A stretch of 13,101 nucleotides of DNA from Methanobacteriota archaeon (GCA_018899795.1 JAHIHJ010000183.1:1-13101), one strand, 5' to 3'. Shown: positions 5,891 through 12,612, numbered from the stretch's first letter. A program made the numbers and translations. The notes: a model not told the origin generated them from the letters alone.

Positions 5891-7033
5891 TTACTTTATT
5901 TCCAATTTATCGTTAATTATCTGTACAAACCGTTTTGCAACAACACGGTAGTCAAAATTTTTCACTACACGTTCTCTGGCTGCTTTGCCCATTTTTTCCC
6001 GCAATGCTGCATCAGTCATAAGATCCATTAAATAGTTGGCAATATCGTGAACACTTGCACGATAGTCCACCGTCCGTGGATCTTTAAATACAATCGTATG
6101 GTTGTTTTCAAAGCCCGATTCGTTACCAACCATCACTTCGTTCACGACAATTATCTGTGCTACATTTGCTAGGAATGCGGTTTCACCATGTACAAGTGTG
6201 TCCAGCATTCCCATGGCTTTAATACCTATTACAGGTTTTCGACAAGCTCCGGCTTCCACTTGCGGCATTCCGAATCCCTCAAGACGGGAAGGGGCTGCGT
6301 ATATATCGCATGCTCCAATAAGGAAAGGCATGAAATTTCGTGAAATGATGTTGGTTTCATACGTGACATTTTTTTCAATGCCCAGCTGTGTCGCCATTTC
6401 CAGATCAGCCAGGTTTTGAAGCTTGGTTCGCGGCTGAGACCATACTTTGCAGACATATTTCCAATCGGGCGCTTTCGTATCAATGATAGCAAGCGCCTGC
6501 ATTACCTCCTGTGCACCTTTTGATGCGGCGTCGCCGCCAACGGTGAGAATCATTAACTGATCGGGTGAAACACCCAGCGATTCGCGCACGGCCAAAATTT
6601 TCGGATCGTCCTTACTATAAGGGATAAAAGCATCCGTATCGCAGCCTACAGGTAACACTTCAATTTTATCGCCATTGATCCCATCGCGGACATACATCGC
6701 CTTTACCCAATTCGATGTTACCAGTATTAGTGGAAGAGCATTCAAAACCTCTTGGTAGTTTGCAATATAACCGTCGGCAACCAACCATGGTACTGGCTGC
6801 ACACCATACCGTTGCGGGTGAAGCACCAATTGTGGCGTGTGCCCCCAATAACCTACACCAACAACAACATCTGGCTCAAACCAGCGATAGTACCATTCCT
6901 TCTCCTGTGCTGATTCGAAATGAACAGCATGGGCATCAACACCCATTTCAAGAAGTCCCCTGTATAGAAGATCGCCCTGCGTTGCAAGCCCTCCTGGTGA
7001 AGGGGGGTAATCATATAATACTAATACTTTCGT
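5891..7033 (-). CDS. GT4-family glycosyltransferase with damaged start codon
   Basis: A GT-B fold retaining glycosyltransferase that would move a sugar from a nucleotide donor to a glycan or lipid acceptor in the cytosol. The C-terminal donor domain is clear: LTVGGDAASKGAQEVMQAL (near residue 163), and APSRLEGFGMPQVEAGACR holding the E-x7-E motif, then HGETAFLA. The first ATG in frame is at 6946, but family homology clearly begins earlier, with KVLVLYDYPPSPGGLATQGD, a typical GT4 first strand and glycine loop. The codon before that Lys is ACG (7033-7031) and GGAGGA stands 8 bases ahead, exactly where ATG should be. Either ACG starts translation poorly, or the gene is broken and only a 351-residue form lacking the first strand could be made. 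The intact product would be 380 residues. It overlaps the PIG-L gene end by 13 bases. Confidence 0.85.
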   Translation of the reverse strand, partial: TKVLVLYDYPPSPGGLATQGDLLYRGLLEMGVDAHAVHFESAQEKEWYYRWFEPDVVVGVGYWGHTPQLVLHPQRYGVQPVPWLVADGYIANYQEVLNALPLILVTSNWVKAMYVRDGINGDKIEVLPVGCDTDAFIPYSKDDPKILAVRESLGVSPDQLMILTVGGDAASKGAQEVMQALAIIDTKAPDWKYVCKVWSQPRTKLQNLADLEMATQLGIEKNVTYETNIISRNFMPFLIGACDIYAAPSRLEGFGMPQVEAGACRKPVIGIKAMGMLDTLVHGETAFLANVAQIIVVNEVMVGNESGFENNHTIVFKDPRTVDYRASVHDIANYLMDLMTDAALREKMGKAARERVVKNFDYRVVAKRFVQIINDKLEIK

Positions 7034-7680
7034 ATAAAAACTCCTCCATTATTAAGCCATTTTTTAGCGTTATATGAATTTGTAAATTGCCAGAATGATT
7101 CTGCCCGTGGTGTTGTTTCTGCTTCAAAACTACTTTCTTCAAATCCGTAAGTTTCTGTAATTATACTGTATTTTCTCAGCCATATCCTTTTCGTAAGTGT
7201 TCGATAAATAGTAGCGGTTTCTATTGGTCTTGGATAATATTCCTTATTGCCATCCTCGTAAGCAAAGGTCCAAAGTTCGTTGGTAGATATTTTACCGTCA
7301 TGCCAGAGTTTAATAACTGCTTTACTTACTTCCTCATGCCTGATATGCCTGGTATATTCTCCTGAGGGATTATGGGAAATAATCAGGTCGAAATGCTTCA
7401 GAGGTAATAAGTCCAGTATAGCTCGCTCCAGCTCCTTTTCATCCAACGGCTTCTGCTCATGTCCATCGTCAAGATCGCCCATGATTCCGTCTGATTTTAA
7501 TGTTTTTAATGCTTTATAAAACCTGGGGACACGTTCTTTATCTCTTCCACGGCAAAGACAAACAATAAACCATTGCCATGAGGGATGGCTCAGGATAGTT
7601 CCTCCTGTCCATAATGTTTCATCATCCGGGTGAGCAATGATTACAGCTACAGACTTTGGAATTTGACTATTCATTTTCAT
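7021..7680 (-). CDS. PIG-L family deacetylase
   Basis: A 219-residue zinc-dependent deacetylase of the PIG-L (LmbE-like) family, which removes N-acetyl groups from GlcNAc-containing substrates. Near the N-terminus AHPDDETLWTGG (residues 17-28) supplies the first zinc ligands and the catalytic Asp; GEYTRHIRHEEV (about 108-119) supplies the second His. Length is normal. Start at ATG 7680 or two codons later at 7674; no strong Shine-Dalgarno sequence is visible, but the stop of the upstream glycosyltransferase is 8 bases away, so coupled translation is likely. The gene ends with TAG overlapping the next glycosyltransferase. In this setting it probably deacetylates an amino sugar in the glycan or glycolipid built by its two neighbouring glycosyltransferases; that pathway assignment is inference. 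Confidence 0.92.
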   Translation of the reverse strand: MKMNSQIPKSVAVIIAHPDDETLWTGGTILSHPSWQWFIVCLCRGRDKERVPRFYKALKTLKSDGIMGDLDDGHEQKPLDEKELERAILDLLPLKHFDLIISHNPSGEYTRHIRHEEVSKAVIKLWHDGKISTNELWTFAYEDGNKEYYPRPIETATIYRTLTKRIWLRKYSIITETYGFEESSFEAETTPRAESFWQFTNSYNAKKWLNNGGVFIRKY

Positions 7681-7688
7681 CTTAATCG

Positions 7689-10124
7689 TTATACCCCGAC
7701 AGCTATGCTGCGGTTGAGAAAAGGCATGGTCAACGCAAGCTCAGCGCCAATGGAGTCATGTGATACCCCGACAGCTTTGCTGCGGGAAGCTTCATATTTT
7801 TTCAAGGTTAATCGTGCCATCAGATAACTTACCGTTGACTCTGCACCCTGATTGATGTTCACATGAGTTTCCTCCAGCCCGTCGTAACAACCGCCGGTGC
7901 ATGGGTTATAAATAATCTGATGTAAGCGGTTGTTCCCTAAAAACCAGTTGAATGCCGTTTCCATTTTCAGGCGGTAGTCTTCGTCCATTAATACATCGTA
8001 AAATTTACTTAATGTCATGATGGTATAGGCAACATCAATGGGTTGTTCACCAAAATGCCCTGCTTCCTGTCCATTTAGCAGCCAGTTTTTGTTAGAAATT
8101 ACTTCTATTCCGTTTTCATTAAAAGTTTGTGACAACAGAAAATTAAACGACGATATGGCGATGTCTTTATAAATTGTTTCTCCTGTTAACAACCAGGCAT
8201 ATAACATAGCCTCAGGTAAAACACTGTTCGCATAAGTAAGATAACCCTCAAACCATTCCCATTTTTCGTTCGATTCGTGCTTATACATCTGAACCAAACG
8301 ATTGGCGAGTGTTTTTAAAATGACAATATTTTCAGGAGATTTGATGACCTTATGATGGAAATATAGTCCTTTTATAGCAAAAGCCATAGCCCGTGTAGAA
8401 TGTATTGTGTCTAAATGAAGCATGGATTTTTCAATGATTTTTTGTGCCTCTGAAATGATTTCCTTAGGTAATAGGTCTGTTAATGATACTAAATATCCTA
8501 AAGCCCAAACGGCCCTTCCATTGGCATCATCTAAATTGACGGCTTTGTTTTGTTCAGTAAATTTGTTATCCTTATCTACATAGTTTAAAAAGTCGCCTTC
8601 TGTTTGCAGGCAAAGTTTAATAAAACTGAGATATTGTTTTATGTCATCTACAATCTTTTCATCGCCTGTCAATTTAAAATACATACACATAGCTACCAGG
8701 GCCCTGGCATTATCATCCAGGGTATAACCGGAAGTGATATCGGGTTGATTGATTTTTGAAAACTGAATGATCCCGATATTGGTAGTCATTTGTTTCAGGT
8801 GGTTCAGGTTTATGGCAGGGAGATTATATCGTACTGTAATTTTATTGCAGGCAATTTTTTTGAACAACATAATGTGTGCAACGGCAGAATTTTCCCAGGC
8901 TGTGGAAACTATTTTCTGCAAGGTATTTGTACTAATATTCTTTCGTAACGGATCATCGTTGAGTAGCCGGATAACGCTATCGGCTAATTGCTGTGAGTTA
9001 CGAAAATCAAAAATAATTCCTGTATCCTCAGTCAATACTTCCCTTGCATGAGGAATAGGTGTAGAAATGATGGGACATGCGCAACTCATGGCATAAGCAA
9101 AAGTGCCGCTTACAGCCTGGTTAGGATTGTTGGTGGTAAACAGGTAAATATCGGTAAGTTGCAAATATTCGAGCAAATCCGGCAATGCCAAATAGTTATT
9201 AATAAATTTCACATGATCCTGAAGAGCATAATGTTTTACTTTTTGCTCGAGCATTTCCCGGTATTTTTCGCCTTCCATTTTTACAACTTCGGGATGTGTT
9301 TTGCCAAGAATCAGAAATACTACGTTAGGGCATTGCTTAACAATGGCAGGTAATGCTTCAAGGGTGGTTTCTATGCTCTTTCCGGAACTAAGCAGGCCAA
9401 ATGTTGTAAGAACTTTCTGGTCATTTAGTCCATATTTCAACTTCAAAAATTTTTCGCTTAAATGGGGAACTAAATGGGTGCCGTGGGCTATCACTGATAT
9501 TTTTTGCTGTGGCAAACCATAATCGTTCGTTAAAATATCAGCCGAATTATGGGTCAGTGTGATGATTGACCCACAAGCAGCTGCAATATTCTTTATTTTT
9601 GATTTTAACTGTTCATCAGGATGAGGCAGTACCGTATGAAAAACAATAATAATCGGCTTTGAAAGTTCATATAAAAATTGCAAAAATGTTTGTTCCTGTA
9701 CTTTAAAAAAGCCAAACTCATGCTGGATCAAGACGATTTTAATGTGATTGTCTTTATTAATTTTTAATGCCAATTTTTTATATTCGTCAGCTAATGAAGT
9801 GTTAAGAATATATTTTACTTCACCGGGATATGGATAATTTGAATCTCCTGATTCCAATGCACAAACTTTTATAGACAATGAATTGCTGAATTTATTATTA
9901 AGCATCTTTATCAAATCCTGGGAATAGGTTGCTATGCCACATTCCCGCGGTGGATATGAGGTGATAAACAAGATTTCAGCCAGATCATTCATGTTATCCG
10001 GGTTCGGTTTTTGTTTATTTTTTGTAGAAATGATAATGGAATTAATGCTATTTTCTATAACAGACAATTCTTGTTGATGCATGATATCATCATCAAATTC
10101 ATGGAAAACCATTTTATTTTTCAT
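7689..10124 (-). CDS. Glycosyltransferase fused to an alpha/alpha-toroid glycosidase-like domain
   Basis: An 811-residue cytosolic two-domain protein. Residues about 48-425 are a GT4 glycosyltransferase: LFITSYPPRECGIATYSQDL is the first strand and glycine loop, QHEFGFF and VFHTVLPHP lie in the acceptor half, and FGLLSSGKSIETTLEAL plus AVSGTFAYAMSCACPIIST mark the donor half. From about 440 to 775 comes an alpha/alpha-toroid with YTLDDNARALVAM, VNLDDANGRAVWALG, HFGEQPIDVAYT and NINQGAESTVSYLMARL, like fusions seen in Bacteroidetes. Codon use is clearly more AT-rich than its neighbours, pointing to lateral transfer. Start ATG 10124 is preceded by GGAGAAAG. The last ~32 residues are encoded by two REP-like repeats and probably are not native. 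First gene of the sugar operon. Confidence 0.92.
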   Translation of the reverse strand: MKNKMVFHEFDDDIMHQQELSVIENSINSIIISTKNKQKPNPDNMNDLAEILFITSYPPRECGIATYSQDLIKMLNNKFSNSLSIKVCALESGDSNYPYPGEVKYILNTSLADEYKKLALKINKDNHIKIVLIQHEFGFFKVQEQTFLQFLYELSKPIIIVFHTVLPHPDEQLKSKIKNIAAACGSIITLTHNSADILTNDYGLPQQKISVIAHGTHLVPHLSEKFLKLKYGLNDQKVLTTFGLLSSGKSIETTLEALPAIVKQCPNVVFLILGKTHPEVVKMEGEKYREMLEQKVKHYALQDHVKFINNYLALPDLLEYLQLTDIYLFTTNNPNQAVSGTFAYAMSCACPIISTPIPHAREVLTEDTGIIFDFRNSQQLADSVIRLLNDDPLRKNISTNTLQKIVSTAWENSAVAHIMLFKKIACNKITVRYNLPAINLNHLKQMTTNIGIIQFSKINQPDITSGYTLDDNARALVAMCMYFKLTGDEKIVDDIKQYLSFIKLCLQTEGDFLNYVDKDNKFTEQNKAVNLDDANGRAVWALGYLVSLTDLLPKEIISEAQKIIEKSMLHLDTIHSTRAMAFAIKGLYFHHKVIKSPENIVILKTLANRLVQMYKHESNEKWEWFEGYLTYANSVLPEAMLYAWLLTGETIYKDIAISSFNFLLSQTFNENGIEVISNKNWLLNGQEAGHFGEQPIDVAYTIMTLSKFYDVLMDEDYRLKMETAFNWFLGNNRLHQIIYNPCTGGCYDGLEETHVNINQGAESTVSYLMARLTLKKYEASRSKAVGVSHDSIGAELALTMPFLNRSIAVGV
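7691..7713. repeat. REP-like hairpin, copy 1
   Basis: ATACCCCGACAGCTATGCTG, then CGG. It folds as CCG-(bulged A)-CAGC, loop TAT, GCTG-CGG. It is a 22-of-23 match to the copy at 7763-7785 in the same orientation and overlaps the stop codon of the large glycosyltransferase gene. Confidence 0.6.
7763..7785. repeat. REP-like hairpin, copy 2
   Basis: ATACCCCGACAGCTTTGCTG, then CGG. CCCG-(A)-CAGC pairs with GCTG-CGGG across TTT. It begins 72 bases (24 codons) from copy 1, so the reading frame is the same in both, encoding RSKAVGV here and RSIAVGV in copy 1. Similar imperfect palindromes are dispersed in many bacterial genomes, Bacteroidetes included. Confidence 0.6.
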
Positions 10125-10245
10125 CTTTCTCCGTATAAGTTAACAATTCAGCCACCAACTCCAGTAAATTCACCGAAGCGCAGGCAATTAGGGAATATGC
10201 AGGCAACCGAGGGTGCAAAAGTTTTTTCCCCTGATTCGGTCATGC

Positions 10246-10262
10246 TGAATATATATCTATTT
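10246..10262 (-). promoter_or_regulatory. Candidate box A of the sugar operon
   Basis: ATAGATATATATTC on the minus strand is an AT-rich TATA element. The predicted start site, about 27 bases on, would leave a leader of roughly 100 bases before ATG 10124. It is the only good TATA-like match between the insertion sequence and the gene. Confidence 0.35.
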
Positions 10263-10325
10263 ATTACAATTAAATAGTTTTAATTTAATTAACCCCATAA
10301 TTTTTAGCTTTAAATGTTACATGTC

Positions 10326-10342
10326 CTGTACAGATTGTACAG
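10326..10342. promoter_or_regulatory. Perfect 7-base dyad, possible operator
   Basis: CTGTACA-GAT-TGTACAG is a perfect inverted repeat with a 3-base centre, the size of a dimeric repressor site. It lies about 70 bases upstream of the candidate box A of the sugar operon and about 25 bases outside the left end proposed for the insertion sequence. Confidence 0.35.
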
Positions 10343-10366
10343 AGATATGTCTATCGCTTTTAAACA

Positions 10367-10384
10367 GTATCTCCGAAAGGATGT
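10367..10384 (+). repeat. Candidate left terminal inverted repeat
   Basis: GTATCTCCGAAAGGATGT matches the reverse complement of 11821-11839 with three single-base gaps; the core CCGAAAG and ATGT are identical. Confidence 0.4.
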
Positions 10385-10434
10385 AAAATAATTTTATAAG
10401 TCCGATATTTTCCAACCATTACTATTTTCGAACC

Positions 10435-10462
10435 GAAATATTTATATTTATGGATATCCATA
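10435..10462 (+). promoter_or_regulatory. Promoter with embedded operator palindrome
   Basis: ATATTTATATTT (about 10438-10449), preceded by CCGAAA, is a strong archaeal box A with BRE-like purines. The expected start site about 25 bases on is close to ATG 10472, and no Shine-Dalgarno sequence precedes that ATG, so the transcript is probably leaderless. TATGGATATCCATA (10449-10462), a perfect 14-base palindrome, lies between box A and the start, where a bound repressor would block transcription. Confidence 0.55.
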
Positions 10463-10471
10463 GTATATCCA

Positions 10472-10624
10472 ATGAAAAAAGTTGAAATTCAAGCCCAAAC
10501 TCATCTTGAAATTGATGGAATCGAAGGATTCTTCATCCGCAAAGTAACGAAATTCGGCAACAGTGCAAAAGTTGACTGCCCCAAAGAATACATCGACAGA
10601 ACAGTATATCTGGTGATAATTTGA
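10472..10624 (+). CDS. DUF2080-type transposon-encoded protein (AbrB-like)
   Basis: A 50-residue protein of the small family found next to archaeal transposases (DUF2080). The C-terminal half, KVTKFGNSAKVDCPKEYI, followed by RTVYLVII, has the layout of an AbrB/SpoVT swapped-hairpin DNA-binding domain: a strand, Phe-Gly-Asn-Ser turn, strand, then Pro-Lys-Glu helix start. The N-terminus is a short strand-rich lead. Such proteins likely bind DNA as dimers. The perfect palindrome just upstream is a natural candidate for autoregulation. No Shine-Dalgarno sequence is seen, consistent with a leaderless message. The stop TGA overlaps the TTG start of the transposase (TTGA at 10621-10624), so translation of the two is coupled. 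Too short for many gene finders. Confidence 0.85.
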   Translation: MKKVEIQAQTHLEIDGIEGFFIRKVTKFGNSAKVDCPKEYIDRTVYLVII

Positions 10625-11625
10625 CCGTCAAAACAGATAGATACTTTCGGTCACTCAAAACCATTGATACATTCATAGACCGTGCCCTCGATATATCACC
10701 GAATGGCATAATTCTTTCAGGATTCAATTATGATCTTGATTTACTGCATGCAGCATTAGCAAACACTTATCTAGAAACTGTTGGTAGACGTGCGGATTCT
10801 ATCCATCTGGCAATTAAACAAGTGCCAGGGGCCAACATCTATTGGGAATATCTAAAAACAGTCGAACTTCTCGGAACCAGATTTCAGCTTGATAAACAGG
10901 ATGTTGTTCTGGCATTTGATTATACTGAGGAAGATTTCTATGGAGATCCACAAGGGTTTTGGATATATGGCTGGACTGGTGAAAAAGCCGTCACTGGAAA
11001 GTTCAAGTTTCTCACCTGTGCAATTGTAAGCTCCAATATTCCTCAAAAAATTCCTTTGATATCCATTCCGGTTCATGTTGGTCACAATATGGCAAAGGAA
11101 ATATGTTGGTGTTATTCGATGGTGAAACCGCTGGTCAACTCAATCAAATTGATTCTATTCGATAGGGGGTTCTTTAGCAAGGAACTTATGCTCACATTGA
11201 ATAAAGCCTGTTACCCCTATTTGATTTTTGTCCCAAAGAACAACAAGGTCAGAGAAGAACTAAACCAAATGGCTGATTCTGAAAAAAAGAAAATTCAATA
11301 CCCACTCAAACTGAATAAAAATAAAACCGTTATTCGTGGCGAAACAACACTCGCTTTGCTCAAACAAATATTTGATAAAAGAACCGAAAAATCTTATGAT
11401 TGGGCATTTGCCACAAATCAATCTGATATTAACCTGGATTATATTATCCCAACATATAAAAATCGTTGGAGAATTGAGACTGGATTCAGAGTTCAGGATG
11501 AAGCCAGAATAATGTCGAAATCCATTGACGCTCGTATTCGATTTTTCCTTTTTGCCTATGAAAAACCTTTAAGAAAGGTTTATCAAACGACAGGTATGCC
11601 CCTTGCATACCTGAACACCGCATAA
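10621..11625 (+). CDS. DDE transposase, C-terminus cut off by an insertion
   Basis: An IS4/IS1634-like DDE transposase. Catalytic residues are visible: Asp100 in LAFDYTEE, Asp181 in LILFDRGFF, and Glu286 in YKNRWRIETGFR, the Y-x2-R-x3-E signature. The reading frame continues normally to RIRFFLFAYE (residue 314), where an 84-base insertion adds 20 foreign residues and a TAA at 11623. Beyond the insertion the same frame runs on with LIWVVLYKEEVSFKEFLLEL and ends at TAG 11764-11766; without the insert the protein would be 353 residues. All three catalytic residues are kept, so the shortened protein might still fold in part, but loss of the last ~38 residues makes activity doubtful. TTG start chosen from its overlap with the DUF2080 stop. 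Confidence 0.88.
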   Translation: MTVKTDRYFRSLKTIDTFIDRALDISPNGIILSGFNYDLDLLHAALANTYLETVGRRADSIHLAIKQVPGANIYWEYLKTVELLGTRFQLDKQDVVLAFDYTEEDFYGDPQGFWIYGWTGEKAVTGKFKFLTCAIVSSNIPQKIPLISIPVHVGHNMAKEICWCYSMVKPLVNSIKLILFDRGFFSKELMLTLNKACYPYLIFVPKNNKVREELNQMADSEKKKIQYPLKLNKNKTVIRGETTLALLKQIFDKRTEKSYDWAFATNQSDINLDYIIPTYKNRWRIETGFRVQDEARIMSKSIDARIRFFLFAYEKPLRKVYQTTGMPLAYLNTA

Positions 11626-11646
11626 AGCGAGGTGTCGCTTTATGAA
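11563..11646. mobile_element. 84-base insertion of three tandem hairpins
   Basis: The insertion is bounded by TATGAA at 11557-11562 and again at 11641-11646; the sequence between, plus one copy, is 84 bases, a multiple of three. It consists of three consecutive perfect stem-loops: AAACCTTT/AAAGGTTT with loop AAG (11563-11581), CAGGTATGC/GCATACCTG with a 5-base loop (11591-11613), and CATAAAGCGA/TCGCTTTATG with loop GGTG (11621-11644). Removing it restores an uninterrupted transposase frame. ACACC (11615-11619) can alternatively pair with GGTGT (11631-11635), and CCTG (11610-11613) with CAGG (11647-11650). No protein is encoded; it looks like a non-autonomous palindromic mobile element. Confidence 0.65.
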
Positions 11647-11766
11647 CAGGTGCTTCAGCTTATCTGGGTTGTTCTTTATAAGGAGGAGGTGAGTTTCAAG
11701 GAATTTTTATTGGAGTTGTACGAATTTTGTTTGAAACGAAACTCTAAGTCGGAGAAATTATTGTAG
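11647..11766 (+). pseudogene. Severed 3' end of the transposase gene
   Basis: The 39 codons from CAG 11647 to TAG 11764-11766 encode the natural transposase C-terminus, with VLQLIWVVLYKEEVSFKEF, then ELYEFCLKRNSKSEKLL. The frame matches the upstream part exactly once the 84-base insert is removed. As it stands it has no start of its own and follows a TAA. Confidence 0.8.
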
Positions 11767-11776
11767 ATGGCCATCT
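11765..11776 (+). terminator. Palindrome at transposase end, possible terminator
   Basis: AGATGGCCATCT is a perfect 12-base palindrome overlapping the TAG, followed by CTTTACC. It could form a short hairpin in the RNA, but there is no long T tract, so termination is only a suggestion. Confidence 0.25.
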
Positions 11777-11820
11777 CTTTACCTCATTTGTAAGGGGGTG
11801 TAGGCTGGGAGAACATCACG

Positions 11821-11839
11821 ACATCTTTCGGTAGTATAC
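11821..11839 (-). repeat. Candidate right terminal inverted repeat
   Basis: Reverse complement GTATACTACCGAAAGATGT pairs with the left end at 10367-10384. The bases just outside (CCACATCTGC) do not repeat those outside the left end. Confidence 0.4.
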
Positions 11840-11893
11840 CCACATCTGCTTTGGTTTAAGACGAATGCTAAATAGGGGATTTTCTCGAGGGGG

Positions 11894-12436
11894 TTATTTT
11901 TCTTCGGAGATACTGTCGTATGGTGCAGGTTTTAAGCCAGCAGCATTGAAAAAGGCGCACTCCACTTCTGTAAGATACAGTGTCTTCGGGTAGCTCTTCT
12001 TTTTGTCTGCCAATGATGCAGGGGTCTCGAACGGACTCCATGCCTGCGATAGATGATAGCCGCTGTAACCGGGAGTAGCGTTCTTGTTTGTGGGCGTCCA
12101 TTTCTTGCCATCCCATTCCTTCTTATCTGACTTCTCCCAGAGTTCATGCCAGAGTGTACCCTGGGGCCCGCCTGTACCCATCGCTATGATCTGCCTTCCA
12201 GGGAGATTGACCACTTCAAGCAGCACATACCAGGCAGTTCTCGTCATATCCTGCATTTCATCCACGATGCCATAATATCTATGCGGGCCGCGTATCGCTT
12301 TGCCCGTCGCCCAGGCGCCTTTGGCAGTCCATTTGCTGCCGTTCGCAAGGTCTATCTCTCCAACCTGGTCGGAACCTTCCGAAGCTTCGATCAATTTGCC
12401 AAGGGCGTGCTGCCTGGCATCGCCTCGTTGAAGCAA
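11894..12436 (-). CDS. Terminase large subunit fragment (probable pseudogene)
   Basis: A 180-residue piece of a tailed-virus terminase large subunit, the motor that packages DNA into capsids. Visible: DLANGSKWTAKGAWATGKAIRG leading to the Walker B strand YYGIVDE (residues 54-60), the coupling motif GTGGPQGT (87-94), then GYHLSQAWSPFETP and the LTEVECAFFNAAG segment that ends the ATPase domain. Missing: the Walker A loop at the front and the whole C-terminal nuclease. The frame begins right after a TGA (12440-12442), with only a TTG start, and ends in SEEK. Past its stop the frame stays open to position ~11812, reaching into the insertion sequence end. So the gene was cut at both ends: at the back by the insertion sequence, at the front by deletion next to a small gene. 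Packaging function is lost. Confidence 0.82.
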   Translation of the reverse strand: MLQRGDARQHALGKLIEASEGSDQVGEIDLANGSKWTAKGAWATGKAIRGPHRYYGIVDEMQDMTRTAWYVLLEVVNLPGRQIIAMGTGGPQGTLWHELWEKSDKKEWDGKKWTPTNKNATPGYSGYHLSQAWSPFETPASLADKKKSYPKTLYLTEVECAFFNAAGLKPAPYDSISEEK

Positions 12437-12612
12437 ATATCACCGTTCACCTTCCGATTGCAGATCAGAGTGGAAAAACAATACATCTTCCCCTTCGATT
12501 CCCTTGCAGTTAATTCGAGTAAAGGCTCACCCGCCCGATCTGAGATTACCACACCGCTGAGCTCCGGGTATATCTCGAAATAAACCAGTTCATCACCCTT
12601 TGTTACGATCAT
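12391..12612 (-). CDS. Small protein of unknown function (73 residues)
   Basis: No family recognised. The first ~55 residues look beta-rich (ELVYFEIYPELSGVVISD, then LLELTARESKGKMYCFSTL), while the tail NEAMPGSTPLAN is low in structure. It starts with ATG 12612, whose ATGA overlaps the stop of the upstream ribbon-helix-helix gene, a classic coupled start, so translation is credible. It overlaps the front of the terminase frame by 46 bases in another phase; the tail may be chance readout of terminase DNA fused here by a deletion. If so the natural protein had a different end. Confidence 0.6.
   Translation of the reverse strand: MIVTKGDELVYFEIYPELSGVVISDRAGEPLLELTARESKGKMYCFSTLICNRKVNGDICFNEAMPGSTPLAN

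Larger units (their letters stand above)
10125..10366. other. Leader region of the sugar operon
   Basis: No convincing gene. On the minus strand the 105 bases before ATG 10124 are open in a frame ending LLELVAELLTYTEKDEK just inside the glycosyltransferase gene, possibly the end of a lost upstream gene, and a 31-codon ATG frame in another phase starts at about 10242. Both are too short to support. A box-A-like element and a dyad in this stretch are listed separately. Confidence 0.35.
10367..11839 (+). mobile_element. Archaeal insertion sequence (DUF2080 gene plus DDE transposase)
   Basis: A two-gene insertion sequence of about 1.47 kb. The ends are proposed from an imperfect terminal inverted repeat, with GTATCTCCGAAAGGATGT on the left (10367-10384) and, on the opposite strand of the right end, GTATACTACCGAAAGATGT (11821-11839). 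No target-site duplication is visible outside these ends, which could mean that the ends are misplaced or that a later rearrangement used the element. The element separates the sugar operon from the terminase fragment. Its transposase gene has itself received an 84-base insertion, so it is probably no longer mobile alone. Confidence 0.6.

Noticed and set aside
5777..6031. Plus-strand 84-codon frame over the hydrolase remnant and glycosyltransferase end
   Set aside because: Antisense to a recognisable protein end and a reconstructable pseudogene.
8767..9522. Plus-strand frames across the large glycosyltransferase
   Set aside because: Antisense shadows of a well-supported 811-residue protein.
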